The position numbers and the translations under genes were made by a program. Positions 10,331 through 22,432 of a stretch of DNA of 64,000 nt are shown here, piece by piece. Below the pieces are notes generated by a model. It was not told the DNA's origin. It did no database searches and saw only the letters and a program-made list of their open reading frames with translations. The stretch is from the NCBI RefSeq assembly GCF_010093595.1, contig NW_022985443.1, forward strand, positions 212,688 through 276,687, read 5' to 3'. Numbering within the stretch: position 1 is the stretch's first letter; every line of letters starts with the position of its first letter. The stretch is from Mytilinidion resinicola (taxonomy: Eukaryota; Ascomycota; Dothideomycetes; Mytilinidiales; Mytilinidiaceae).

Positions 10331-11564
10331 CTACTGGTAGTGCTGGCTGTTGGTAGAATTCTGCCAGCCGTGCCCATTTGCTTCCGTCTCGTTCATGTAA
10401 TGCGGCCTTTGCACATAGCCAGGTTGTGGTTGTAGTGCATACGGCGGCACTGGCGTCATAGTATTCCTAGCCGTGCTTGCTGGTGACATTGGAACTGACT
10501 CGAGCTGGCCGAATGCCTTGGGTTCGCCGCCAATGGGCACAGGAAGCGTAACGGGTGGGTAGTTGGGATGTTTTTGTTTCTTTTCGAAATAGCCTTTCTT
10601 ATTGCCGATGAAGAGAAGGGCAGCGAGAAGAGCGATGAAAGCCACTCCCCCTACGACACCACCTACGATGGGCCCGATGTTGGTTTCTTTCTTTGAGGTG
10701 CCGAAGCACACGTCCGTGTTCGTCGCTGCTGCGGCGGGGACGACGGACTGAACGGCCGTAGTCTGCACGATGGTCTGGCCAGCGCTGTTGACGCTCGTAA
10801 ACATTTGGGTCAGGATGATGGTAGAGGCTTCCTTGGTGATTGTATTGACCTGAGTCTCGTGGACCGTGTTGTCTTGGGTCTTGGTTTCTCGAATGGTGTT
10901 ATCGCGCGTCTCGGTAGCAAGCTCGGTAAGGTATTGGATGTTGGTGACGGTTTCGAAGTCCGTGATGTAAATATCATCCACTGTCGTCTGGACCTCCGTC
11001 TCGGTAATATAGTCTGTCTCCGTCTCCGTCTCCGTTACTGTCTGGGTGGGATCACCACAAACCCCGCCAATAAGACAGCATGATTGCGAGGTCCTAGGCA
11101 CCGATTAACTTGAGATCTGACATGAAAATATTGAAAAGGTTGGACTTACTGGTCAGCCCATGCGCATTGATACCTGAAATCAGATTATCGTTAGTGTGCT
11201 TGATTGAATAGAAAGAGTCATCTCGGGAACTTGGGAGGTGAACTTACCCGGATAGACAGCATCTAGTACCGCAGCACCGTCCATCACTTGGACAACAGCC
11301 TTCGTTATTCTGATTGTCATAGCAACAAATCTCGCCGACAAAGCAGTAGTGACCACTTAGTCCGTGGAAGTAGCAACCGACATCATCTCTCTTCTCCAAC
11401 TCTGATGTGAGGTTGTTCGGTGATTGGCCCGGGCCGTCGAAAGTGCCCAGGTTCATCGGGACTGAGCCCTCGAAGGCGTCGAATGCGCCTGCGCCAGCAT
11501 AGAAAGCTGGGACCAGAAAACAAATCACAGCGAATGCCCGCATTATGGAGGTATGCTGAAACAA
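10331..11564 (-). CDS. Cys-rich secreted/anchored surface protein with one membrane span
   Basis: Three exons, 11564-11248, 11173-11150 (only 24 nt) and 11093-10331, give 367 residues. All junctions are GTAAG...AG and keep phase. A signal peptide is visible (MRAFAVICFLVPAFYAGAGA after a short leader). About 14 cysteines follow in a CC-pair pattern (ICC, GCC, RCC, RCC, SCC), reminiscent of granulin or chitin-binding folds but not assigned. Then comes a Thr/Glu-rich stalk (TETETETDY...), a membrane span (GPIVGGVVGGVAFIALLAAL) and a basic, Pro-rich cytosolic tail. The architecture is like fungal Mid2/WSC-type wall sensors, though the ectodomain is different. Its role in the wall or in adhesion is inference. 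Confidence 0.75.
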
Positions 11565-13351
11565 ATGAATTGGATTGTGAGAGGACTAGAGCAGAAAGGC
11601 GTTTTCGAGGAGGCTGAAGAAGAGAGAGACTGACAAAAGAGGGGGAGAAGGCTGTCTTAGTACCTCGACTCCCTAGAGAGCCCAACCTACCCATCGTGGC
11701 ACCTGAGAAGAGGCTCTCAGGAACCTAGGTCAGTCTACTGCGTCTCGGCATGTTGCTTCATGCAAGCACCAGCATGAACGTCGTCCCAAGACTTTTCCTT
11801 GCCACATAGAGTTGCTATGCCTATGCTAAACGGTAGGAGATTGACGTAAGTCCGGCCGACGTAGGGCACAGCCCACGCGACGTGCTTTTGGGCTTCCCAT
11901 GCGCCACGGTCTTCGTTGTCGATAGTGTACCCATTCGAGGATTCCGACCAGCCATCGGATAGCTGCTTACCTATAATAGGGTGATCTCTCGTATCTGCAA
12001 GCCCTCACAGGACCCGTGCCCATTACGCCCGGCCTGAGGCTCCAATTGATGTCCAGTATTCTCAGCCTTGCAGGATTTCTTGGCGCCCAGACAGCCTTTT
12101 GCGTTGGAGATAAGGCTTCTGCATATTGGCCCCCGAATTGAGCACGTTGGAGGCGAGAGGTGTTCGAGATCCAAGAGGGCGTTCTGGGACGTGAAGTCTC
12201 TTCTTCCAGCTATCTTGTGACCGTGAGGCAAAGGAAGGGTCTCCGGCGCAAGAGCGCATCACTTTAGAAGGCCCCGAAACGACCTGGAGGAGCACAACCT
12301 TTTCGCTGGTACTGACTGTCGGCGGGTGGTCGTCGAGATGAAGGTGACTGAAGATATGCAGAGACAGGGAGAATGAGACGGCCTCCAGGTCGGGATGCGG
12401 GGACACCTCCAGCAGGGATTTGAAGCAGTGCCAAGAAGCTCGGGCTCACGTGACTATGATAACCGTTGCGTTCTCATTTTGCTGCTATTTCTGTTCCCTT
12501 GAATGCGAGTTCGATCATTTCACTCCGTGGTTTAAAAAACTGACAATTCCTTCGTAGAATATTGAGGAGGAGGAGGAGCATCATCCCGTTTAGTTTTAGC
12601 GCGACGCCAGAGCTGGAGGCCTCAAGCCTCGTTTCTTTTCTTCAAACATCTCTAATCTTACCGCAATGTTTCTGTATTATTCTCAAGCCATCTTATTCGT
12701 CGATATTGTCCGCTCAAAAGCCTTTTATACAAACCTTCTGATGCTTGATATGCTGTGAACCGTCGCAGCGGGAAGCCTCGGCTGATTTCCCAGCAGCGAA
12801 TTCATAGGAAAAGCGTCGGAGGCGGATTGATGGCTATAAGGGAGCAAATCCTTTCTAGCAGGCCTATAGCAACGATATTTACCTACTTCTACTAGAAACG
12901 GGAGGTGTACCGAGACGGCAACCGGCATCTCGCAACCCGGCCGGTGACGATGGACGACGCAGCGGGATCGATTCAGCATCCCGACAAAGTCATCCAGCAC
13001 CACTGTCTAAGCCTCGGCTTGCCCCGCGGCGTATACCAATCCGCCAAGTAGCACCTCCTCCTCTGCCTTGATAGGAGGGGTATGAACTGATGTCTCTCAA
13101 ATCGGTGGGAGATCCGCCTCAGAGTAATGAGGGGCAACGACGGCTTCTAGTTGGGCCGTCCGATCCGAATGGTCACTTGGTGGACTATATGGCGCCCCTC
13201 AATCCTCCAGAGCTCTTAGTGGTGTGTTTCGTCAGATTCCTTCGCGTCAGAGACCGAATTTGGACAGTTAGATGATCCGTCAAGCTTGCTCACAGCACTT
13301 TGCATTTAAAATCAACTGCCATTCCTTACGGTTCGACTTTCTGTTATTGGT
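11565..13351. other. Long intergenic stretch, no gene supported
   Basis: Several frames are open for 60-110 codons but none shows a domain, signal peptide or credible composition. Bases 12540-12620 and 13020-13090 hold short purine or pyrimidine runs. The last 100 bases are presumably the promoter of the monooxygenase starting at 13352. Confidence 0.4.
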
Positions 13352-15224
13352 ATGACCAAAGTACATAAGACCTCACAACCGTCCAAGAAGCGCAAAACGA
13401 GGGTACGAAACGACGAAATGGCAACTTCCAAGACCAACGGCACCCCCAGCGATGCTGTCAATGGAGACGGCCTTCATCACAAGATATCATCAAATGGAAA
13501 CGGCGTCTCTGCATCACCTTCATCCTACGACTGCATCATCGTCGGCGCAGGCTTCAGCGGCATCTCCGCCCTGCACCGGCTCCGCAAACTGAATCTCTCC
13601 GCGCACATCTTCGAGGCCGGCACCGATTTCGGCGGCGTCTGGTACTGGAATCGCTATCCAGGAGCTAGAGTAGATTCTGAAACCCCTTTCTACCAGCTCA
13701 ACATCCCCGAAGTGTACCGAACGTGGAACTTCAGCAAGCGCTTCCCAGACCACGTTGAGCTTCGGAAGTACTTCGCGCACATCGACAAGACGCTCAGCCT
13801 ACGGAAAGACGTCAGCTTCAATTCTAAAGTTGTAGACGCGTCGTGGGATGACGCAGCAGGGCGATGGACGGTTAAGACTGCGACAGGAGAAGTGGCGAGT
13901 GCGAAGTATCTGATGCTGTGCTCTGGCTTGCTGCACCATACGTATATACCTGACTTCCCTGGTTTGAGCCAGTATAAGGGCGTTGTCCACCACACCGGCG
14001 CCTGGCCAGAAGGCGTGAGTGTAAAGGGAAAGAAGGTCGCCGTGGTCGGTGCCGGCGCCACCAGCGTGCAAGTGGTACAAGAGCTTGGGAAAGAGGCAGA
14101 GCACCTAACAATGTTCATGCGGCGGCCGAGTTACTGCTTGCCCATGGGGCAGCGTACGTTCACTGCGGAAGAGCAGAACACATGGAGGCCATACTATGAT
14201 CGCTTATTTCAACAAGGCCGACTCTCGTTCTCAGGATTTCCCAATAGTCGTAAGCAGGGCGACCTCTTTGACGATTCGCCGGAGGTGCGAGAGGCATGGT
14301 TCAATGAAATCTGGGACCGAGGCGCTTTTAATTTCATGATGTGCAACTATGGCAGCTTCCTCGTTGACAAGGAGGCGAACCGGGTTGTCTATGATTTCTG
14401 GAAGAAGAAGATACGGGCGAGGATGACTGATCCGAAGAAGCAGGAGTTGATGGCACCAGAGGATCCCCCGTACTATTTCGCCACGAAGAGGAACCCGCTC
14501 GAGAATGATTACTATGAGGTCCTGGACCAACCAAATGTGGAGATCGTAGACTTGACAAAAGCAGCACTCAAGTCATTCACCGAGACTGGCCTCCAGTTAG
14601 AAGATGGCAGCACGCATGATTTCGATTACGTAGTGCTCGCAACAGGTTTCGACAGCTTCACTGGCTCGTAAGTACCTTCTCACATCAAGAAAATTCATAT
14701 CGTACCCTCATATAACTCTTCCCAGTATGACAAACATGGGCCTCAAGAGCAAAGACGGCATCGATATCAAAGACACCTGGAGTAAAGGCATCTCCACCTA
14801 CCTCGGCCTGCTCATCGGCGGCTTCCCAAACACCTTCATGGTCTACAGCCCTCAATGTATTTTGTTCCCCCCATCATCTTCCCCGCCTCAACTAATAAAA
14901 TCCATAGCACCCACTGCCCTCTCCAACGGCATCACAATCATCGAATGCCAAACCGACGTCGTGACCGACATCATCGCGCGCCTCGAGAAACAGGGCGCCA
15001 AGTCGATTGAGCCTAAGGAGGAAGCGCAGGAGCAGTGGAAGGCGGCGATCAATGCTATGAGCAAACTGACGCTGTACCCGTTCACGTCGAGCTGGTGGGA
15101 TGGCGGCAACATTCCGGGGAAGAAGGCGGAGAATATGAACTATGTGGGCGGGATAGAGAGGTATGAGAAGACGTGTCGGGAGATGATAGAGGATTGGACT
15201 GGGTTTGATGTTGTGAAGGCTTGA
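13352..15224 (+). CDS. FAD-dependent Baeyer-Villiger monooxygenase
   Basis: Exons 13352-14667, 14726-14856 and 14908-15224 encode 587 residues. The introns are GTAAGT...CCCAG and GTATTT...(ACTAAT)...TAG. The FAD Rossmann motif GAGFSG is at 65-70 and a second nucleotide-binding motif (VVGAGATS) sits near 230. The Baeyer-Villiger fingerprint is present as YKGVVHHTGAWP at about 207-218. The C-terminal part is collinear with fungal cyclohexanone/steroid monooxygenase-like proteins. The enzyme would insert oxygen next to a ketone, using NADPH and O2, to make an ester or lactone. The first 22 residues are basic and could be absent if the start is at the next ATG (MATSKTNG). It is convergent with the acyl-CoA ligase. 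The substrate is unknown. Confidence 0.92.
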
Positions 15225-15717
15225 GGAGGGAGTTGAGGGCTGTATTTTGAGGTTGGTCATCTGATTGGTATACTCTTCGACATCCACGACTATTACTCGT
15301 TAAGTTACCTTAATAAACTCTGCCGTTATTTCGAGTGGCCCGTCTACACACCCGCTAAACTTCAGCCCCGTGGTGTCTCTGAGCTAGCTGAGGTAATCTG
15401 TCAAGTGCTCGGAAACGGCGCTGAGCGGCCAGTGACCGCGCCAGGTCCCAGATCCGGGGCAGAGAACATTACATTCGCTGGTTCTGCATGCTTACTAGAA
15501 ACGTGAGCGACATAGGCAGATACGCCCTGGCCACAAAAAGCGCACATGCGACGTCAAGACTCTTCGGTATCACACAATCTTTTCATGTACCTACATATAA
15601 AGCACTCAACACATCTCCCCACAGCGACATCCAGTGCGAGCAGCACGTCCAGCTCGCAGGAGGACGAATTGACGACGGGCCTCTGCAATTCCCCCGCTCA
15701 GCTCTCCCAAAACCCCC
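15225..15717. other. Intergenic between convergent genes
   Basis: About 490 bases hold the 3' ends of the monooxygenase (plus) and the acyl-CoA ligase (minus). Nothing else is recognised. Confidence 0.5.
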
Positions 15718-17585
15718 TCACAACTTCGCCCTCTCCCCCCTCTCCGCCAACTCCCTCAAATCCTTCCTCAGAATCTTCCCCACCGCACTCCTTGGGATCT
15801 GATTCAAAAACACCACGCCGCCCCTCAACTGCTTATACGCCGCCGCCCTACTCCGCACAAACTCCTTCACATGCTCCTCGGCCACCTTCCCCCGATCCGC
15901 AACCACATACGCCCGCGGCGCCTCCGTCCCCTCCCATGGCACCCCAATCACAGCCGCATCCTCAATCAACGGATGGCTCAGCAACAGCCCCTCCAGCTCC
16001 GCCGGCGCCACCTGCAGCCCCTTGTACTTAATCAGCTCCTTCTTGCGGTCCGTCACGTACCACAGCCCGTTGCGCAGCTGCAGCACATCGCCGGTCCTGA
16101 ACCACCCGTCCGCCGTGAACGCCTCCCGCGTCGCCTCCGCGTTCCCGTAGTACCCGCGCGTCACGATCGGCCCTTTTACTAACGCTTCGCCCGGCTCGCC
16201 CTCGGCCACGTCGCGCTCGTCATCGTCGACCAGCCGCATCATCGTGTTCGGGTGCAGCACGCCCACGCTGCCCGTGTCGTCGAACGCGCCCCGCGGCAGG
16301 CTCGTCACCGACCCCGTCGTCTCGCTGAGCCCCCACGTGCCGCCGACGCAGATCCGGCCGCCGCCGAGGTGCGCGCCCGCGGCGCGCTGCAGCTCGGCGT
16401 CCATAGGGGCCGCGCCGGATAATGCACCTTGCAGCGTCGCGAAGTGGTCGGCGACGTCGGGGCTCTTCGCGATGCGCGCGTAGATGGCGGGCACGGTGAA
16501 GAAGGTCGTGATGCGGTAGGCTTTGTTGTATTTGAGGAAGTCGCGCCAGTTGTACTTCTTCATCCAGTAGATGGAGGCGCCGTTGTAGGTGGGCCCGATG
16601 AAGTAGCCGCTGACGCCCGCGATGTGCGCCGCGGGCAGGTGGGCGAGGGTGCGCTGGGGGATGGGCGTGATTTCGCCCGAGAGGACGCGGGGCGCGGTCC
16701 ATTCGCGCGCGACTTGGGCCGTGTTGGTGGTTTGGGAGACGAAGGTCAGGTGGGTCATCATTACGCCTGGGGGAGGGAGGGGGGTTAGCAAGCGTTCCTA
16801 TATCATGCTCTTACTCTTCTCTTCTTTCTTCGGGGGGGAACTCACCCTTCGGCACCCCCGTCGTCCCGCTCGAGTACAACAAACACACCACCCGCTCCGC
16901 GAGCACCTTTTCATCCGTTATCCGCTCCCAATCCAGCCGCTCAGGCCGCCCAAACAGCTCTCTCCCCCCCTCGGGTTTTATACTCCACGCGCCCGCGTCG
17001 CTCTTCAGCACCAGCACCCGTCCCGCGTCTAACCCACACAACCGCGCCGCCTCCAAGGCCGTAGCCTTCAGATCCTCGCTGCATATCAGCAGCTTCGACC
17101 CGCCCTGCGACACCTGCCGCGCCAGCTCGGGCGCCGTGAACGAGTGCGAGGCCATGGAGAACATGCCCCCGGCCGCTATGGTCCCGTAGAAGGCGATTGG
17201 CAGCAGGATCTGCAGCGAGGAGAAGCAGACGACGACATCGGGGCTGTTGGGAAGGCCGGGTCCGGTGGCGGGGTGAGTGGGATGGGGGCCTATGGAGAAG
17301 TCAGAGCGGAGCGAGGCGGCGAGGGCGCGGGTGAGGTCGCGCGCCGTGTCTTTGGTGATGTGGTTGGAGGGGTTGGCGGCGTCGATGTGGAGCTGGGTGG
17401 TTTCGGTGGCGAGGCCGTGGGGGGAGTCTGAGAGGTGATGTTAGTTTGAGATTGAGGGATGGAGGAGTTCTGGTGCCTGAGGGAATTGGAATAGTAGGAA
17501 ATTGCGAACCAAATAATAGAGTTAGAAGGTCGAGTTTCGGGAAGTTGTAATGCCGTTGCGCGTAGTAGATCTTCTGCTGAGGCAT
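15718..17585 (-). CDS. Acyl-CoA synthetase / 4-coumarate-CoA ligase-like enzyme, peroxisomal
   Basis: Exons 17585-17510, 17427-16846 and 16766-15718 give 568 residues. The first donor is the weaker GTTCGC, but phase and homology (TLLF/DSPHGLATET) support it. The ANL-superfamily P-loop is LLYSSGTTGVPKG at about 208-220. Further core motifs are GLSETTG, GWFRTGD and the C-terminal lysine motif RSAVGKILRKDL. The enzyme activates a carboxylic acid as acyl-AMP and then forms the CoA thioester. The last three residues are AKL, a type 1 peroxisomal targeting signal, so it likely acts in peroxisomes on a fatty or aromatic acid before beta-oxidation. GC content is very high in the 3' exon. It may work with the neighbouring Baeyer-Villiger enzyme; that is inference from position only. 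Confidence 0.92.
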
Positions 17586-18656
17586 CTTGCCTCAGAAACG
17601 GAACTTGGAAAGCTCAAGCTCTGGGTCCCACTAATGGCTGCTACTCTGGAGTCGGCGTTCTATAGCTTGCGAGCGTTCTATTCTAAGGACTACCGAAGAA
17701 ACATAGGAACGGGAGAGTGCAGGAAAACGAAAACGAAAAGGACGGACAGTAAGATTCTAATGCTGCTGCGAGTAATATCGCAAGAGCAATAGGCTACTTC
17801 TTATTTACCTATGAGCTTCCGCGTTGCTCAAGGAGCCTTGGGACGCCGGTAATTCCTGGAGAAAATAAAGGCCGGGATGGTTGGTTGTGGGGATGGGTGC
17901 GGGGAACTTCGGCGATTTTGCAGGGGCGGAGGCGTTGGCCGAGGCGAGGCTTGGAGGTGGAAGAGAGGTGATATTAAGCGCCTGCAAAGTCGTTGTGCAA
18001 GTGATGTATTTTCGGGTGGGAGTTCCAAAACTACAGAGCTATGAGTGCGAATGATGATTGTTTTCATCTTTGCAATGCCGAGGCGCGACTGCTTGAGCCG
18101 CGATGGTGGCGATGGGGCTGCACGAAGTTGTTCCAAAGGGAGCTAGGGAGCTAAAATAGGCACATACCGAGGGACGAGGCACGACGAATCGTGTGTAATT
18201 GGGTAACGCACGTAGGAGGAGATCAAGGACGGTAGATTGTTCGCATTCGACGACGGGCGGTCACGTGACGCGGTTTCATGGGAGGCGGAATAAGTGCACA
18301 TTTCCTTGAGAAGAGGAACTGAGGTAAAGGGTGAAAAGGACGATTGTGGTGGGCTTCTCTCGTCGAGAAGTATACCGGTCACGTGACTTGCCTAAAAGCA
18401 CACTGGTAAAAGTCGAGGAGGTCGAGTTCCGCGCTAAGTGATATTCGGAGATAAACGCTGGGCAGCTGTGACATCGCGCCAGACCCCGCCGGCGCTGATG
18501 GAATCCCAAAACGCCCTATTCGTGAACCGTATCTAAGTATTGGGGTATCATCATGCTATGCTGCTCGCTGATAGTACTAATGGATAATCTATCATGAAAT
18601 AGGTCGTCAGCCTGCTTTCGATGGCAGAGAGACGGAAGTAACTCACCGTAGATCGT
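17586..18656. other. Intergenic upstream of the acyl-CoA ligase
   Basis: This region is downstream of the LtrA-like gene and upstream of the ligase, both on the minus strand. Short open frames here have low-complexity composition and no domain. Two TCACGTGA palindromes are listed separately. Confidence 0.4.
18261..18386. promoter_or_regulatory. Pair of TCACGTGA palindromes
   Basis: Identical 8-bp palindromes lie at 18261-18268 and 18379-18386, 118 bases apart. CACGTG is the core site of basic helix-loop-helix regulators such as Cbf1/Pho4 and of SREBP-like factors. They lie about 680-800 bases upstream of the acyl-CoA ligase start. Binding is not demonstrated. Confidence 0.3.
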
Positions 18657-20392
18657 TCAGGCCGTAAACCGGTGCCGCAAATCCCGTAGCGACTCCGGTG
18701 TATCCACTGGTGACTCCGGTGCATCCGCACGTGACTGCGGTGACACCGTAGACAGAGTTTTCAATCTGGTCCCAGTGTTGTGCTTGCCGTCTCCTTTTGG
18801 TGCCGGCTCGACGACACCACTCCCACACCTCCGGTACGCCATGAAAAGCTCTAGCATCGTCAGCGCAGACAGCGAGCCAACAGCGATGGCCAACCAGTTC
18901 CTGCCAACTTGTACTCCCATTAGCGGAAGACAAGGAAAGATGATGATCAGGATGACGCGAGGAATCGCGCGAATAAACGGATGATCGAGGAGAGTCTTGT
19001 TCTTCATCGCCTTGTAGAACTGCGAGCTGTGTAGGAGGGTTATGACTGTGATTCCAAACAGTACGATAGCTAGGGCTCCAGAGCTTGTATAGAGGCCAAC
19101 TCGTACGTAATGCGGGAGTTCTTCCTCGGTTGGTTCTTCTGTCGAGGCTCGTGTGAAGAGCGCAAGGCGACGCCGCTTTTCTGGCGATGTGGGTTCTGAT
19201 TCGGGAGGATCCAGGGCAGAGGCATCTTGGTGGGTAACCAGAAACAGGTTCGAGACATCCAAGAGGAGGAGGGCGCCAAAGATAAGAACATGAGCACTGT
19301 CGCATAGTCAGTTTCGGGTGGAGAAATGAGGAAAAGAACAGCTTACAGTTGCCAAAGCGCACCCTGGAAGTGTGACATTCGTACTGCTCGAAACCCTTCG
19401 CCGCTGGCCTGCGACTTGAAGTATAGCATATGCAATATAAAGTACATAGCTAAAGTCGCAATACCAGATCCAACCTCTGCAGTCAGTCCCTCTCCAAGAG
19501 GACTGCCTTTGATTAAATTCAGGACACCCTCTCCGAGGATAATGACATAAAAGGAACTAATACGTTCAACGTAGTGATCCAAATCTGGTGTCTTGCGGTA
19601 GTCTTTGGATAAAAGACGATCCAGTAGTGGAGAATTCCGGAAGATAGCTCCAGTATAGTCGATAAAGAGTGCGCCCATGACGAGACCAAGCTGTGCCCAT
19701 CCTGTAGCGAAGATTGCGCCGATCCAAAGACCGGTTGCAGGGAGCGAGGTGATCGTAGAGAGGAGCCATTCTTTCCACATCCAGCGAATGAAGAGGCAAT
19801 ATATGCCCTCGATGTAAAAGAACGAGCCGCGAATTATCAGATATATCGAGAACGTAAAGCTCGCCCCTTTGTAGTTGACGAAGGTGTAAGACACATTGTT
19901 ACCGAAGATGAGGGCCAATATGAGAATCCAGATAATGAACATTCGTTGTGTCAGGTCATCTTGGAAGAACATGTTCGTAAAATTTCGCAGGTAATTCCAT
20001 ATCCGCCAGGTGAGCAGAAATTCGAGTGTAAACTCCAAGATTGCCTTGAATGCATCCGCGGAGGTGCCTTCGTGGCCTTCGGGTGCAACGAAGAGGCGTT
20101 CGCTAGTATGCTCAGCGATATTGCCGACGATACCAACGAAAATCAAATCAATGAAGAGGTCGAGATGGGTACGGTGTAATATAGTGGTGGAATCCGGGTG
20201 CGCAATTGATTTTGCATCAGATTTGCTCCTCGTCTCCCCCGAGGCGTCGGTGTTGCTCGGAAGGAGTGCATGGTCGTTTCCGGTCTCGTGGGCATCTCCG
20301 TGGCGGTATTCGCGTCCAGCATGAACATATTGGAGTGCGCGTGGCCTTTTGAAGAAGTATTTTTCAAGGGACGACATGGTCAAGACGGTCAA
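18657..20392 (-). CDS. Low temperature requirement A (LtrA)-like membrane protein
   Basis: Two exons, 20392-19347 and 19296-18657 (GTAAGC donor, CAG acceptor), encode 561 residues. After a polar N-terminus of about 75 residues the sequence has the LtrA hallmark HLDLFIDLIFVGIVGN, then many hydrophobic segments alternating with aromatic-rich loops (about ten membrane spans). It also has SSFYVIILGEGVL, typical of the family. The C-terminal 60 residues are polar with a loose Ser/Pro/Asp pattern. The bacterial namesake affects growth at low temperature; fungal members are uncharacterised, so no transport substrate is claimed. A second methionine at position 6 could be the true start. Confidence 0.85.
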
Positions 20393-21308
20393 CGCCCTTT
20401 ATACGCTTCCGCCTCTGATATGATTGATGAGGCTTTGAAGTTCGAGGATAGAAACAGGAAGATTGAGGAATTAGAAAAGGTTTCGAGATGAAGCAAGCGC
20501 TGGCAAAAGCTTTGGCCAAGCCTCACATTTGGACAGATCAAGCCCAGCTAGGCCTTGGCGGGAGGGGCCGTTGGCCGCTTCTAGAAAGGATCGCGCAGTT
20601 GGCTATGTACGATTAGGACGTGTTGTTGGCCCAAGGAGAATGGGGCGGTGACAATCGGAGACGGTGTTGAAAATCCGCCGATCCGGCCCTTCAGCCCTCT
20701 GACTAAAATGACGAACAGCCACGCCACCAACAGGACTACGCCCGTTAATTATGGAACGGCTTTGTGCTCTAAATATTAGTTGTATGCCACTCCTATTTTT
20801 CATCGGAGGTTCTGGAGGTTTGATATATCACGTGATGAGTGAAGATTTGATCCATCCCACTTCGAGAAGCGGGAGCGACAGGGGTTTTCCGAGCTTCTCA
20901 ACCTCGAAATCCTACACCATCCTGCACTTTATCAATATCGATAGCCCTAAACAACTGTCAGACTCTCAAAAGACAGCAAGGATTCGTGGTGCTGCAGCCT
21001 AAGACACCATACACGTGTTCTCAAGGCTCAACAGGTCAGCGACCCAGATCTGCAAACACCCGAAGACAACTCTATAACCCATCGCTTTGAACAAACATCT
21101 AGCTGTTCTTAGGAGGGGTTTATTGTAGACTATAGACTCGGTGCCTAGATTTCCTGTCGTTTAAGGAAATAACTAGACTTGCTACACAGCAAGCGTTGCT
21201 AATTTGCTAGCACCAGCGGCTGCCTACCTAATTTTCACACCGCCTTAGTCTCATATTCCATATCGCTACAACACCGTTTTTAAAGTCACGCCCAGAACCG
21301 TCAGACAC
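20393..21308. promoter_or_regulatory. Divergent promoter region with an ATCACGTGAT palindrome
   Basis: This 916-base gap separates the LtrA-like gene (minus) from the histidine phosphatase (plus). A perfect 10-bp palindrome ATCACGTGAT lies at 20827-20836. No gene is supported inside. Confidence 0.35.
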
Positions 21309-22088
21309 ATGAGCTCCCCAGTTCCACTGGTTCATATTGTCCGTCACGGACAAGCTGTTCACAAGTAGGTTTCTAATTTCAATCTGAGTCTTTCACTTTA
21401 CTGACATCCAACTTAGTGTCGATCGTGAGTATCCGTACCGCGATCCGCCATTGACGGAACTAGGTCACAGCACTACTAAAGAGATCAAAATACGCGTGGT
21501 CCCAAATCTAATCATCATCTCACCAATGACTCGAACTATTCAGACTGCAATAAATGCCTTTCCAACTCTTCTCAGCCAAGCTCCTTTCTCGGTAGACGTT
21601 CAGATTTGGCCCGAGCTTCGTGAAACGCATGATGCTCCTTGCAACAAAGGGCTCAGTCGTGGGGAGATCATGCGGAAGTTTCCTGACTTCAATTTCGCCG
21701 GATGTCCTGAAGAATGGGACCATCCACCTCATACCCTCGAAAGCGCTCTTGAAAGAGCTGAAATAGTGCGGAAGCGACTGAAAGAATTTTCCACTAAGCA
21801 CTCGAGCATTGCTGTGGTCACCCATAGATGCTTTATTTCATATCTGGTCAAAGGAGCGAGGTTTCCAAACTGCGGTAAGTCCGACGCTTCAAATTTGCAC
21901 CGTTCCTCTGCTGACTTCTTTCAGAGACTCGCACCTACAGGTTCGCTCAGGACGATGAACTTGAGAAGGACAGGCTTGGAATAAACTGCGATAGCGATGA
22001 GCCTCAGGACTTTGGCCCGACTTTGTTGGTGCCCTTCCTTGATAGCAACGGTTCGGGCATCCATGTGAATGGTACTGCAATTTTCTGA
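21309..22088 (+). CDS. Histidine phosphatase / phosphoglycerate mutase-like protein
   Basis: Exons 21309-21364, 21417-21874 and 21925-22088 encode 225 residues. The first exon carries the catalytic signature LVHIVRHGQAVHN with the phosphorylated His in RHG. The second exon supplies SPMTRTIQTA and WPELRETHDAPCNKG, which fit the conserved R and E of the superfamily, and VVTHRCFISYL with the second catalytic His. Such small fungal proteins act as phosphatases of unknown substrate rather than as glycolytic mutases. All three splice junctions keep phase, and the gene would look truncated without them. Confidence 0.88.
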
Positions 22089-22432
22089 GAGGTTTGATAG
22101 AAGCAACTTCGCTCCTACCAAAACCGACTCTCACCAGGGAAGGTGCATATATATTCAACCTAGCTAGCGTAGAGGTAGGTAGGGTTCGGAGTTGTTCGCC
22201 TATCGCCTTATCAGTGCGTACGGGAATATCGGCACATGCGACGCGACATGATGCGCGACTAGGATCCTCACGTTTAGGAGTGGGGAAGGTCAACATATCG
22301 GCAGCTCGATATATATGCCGCCTACGCATGGTGACTTGTTCTGTTCAGCCTTCACTAGCAGTACATTGTGCAAGCTCTTACTTCACCTCTTCAAATACGA
22401 AATTGTTTCTTCGAATACCGTTTCCGATCAAT
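22089..22432. other. Intergenic, promoter of the 2OG oxygenase
   Basis: 344 bases with no gene. It contains an AT-rich patch with TATATAT at 22149-22155 and a second ATATATAT at 22308-22315, the latter about 120 bases before the start codon at 22433. Confidence 0.35.

Noticed and set aside
11971..13003. Several open frames of 60-110 codons in the 11.6-13.3 kb gap
   Set aside because: No start context, domain, signal or splice partner; frames overlap on the same strand with different readings.
15500..17050. Long GC-rich open frames on the plus strand and in other frames opposite the acyl-CoA ligase
   Set aside because: They are shadows of high third-position GC in the ligase; translations are Pro/Arg/His-rich and show no domain.
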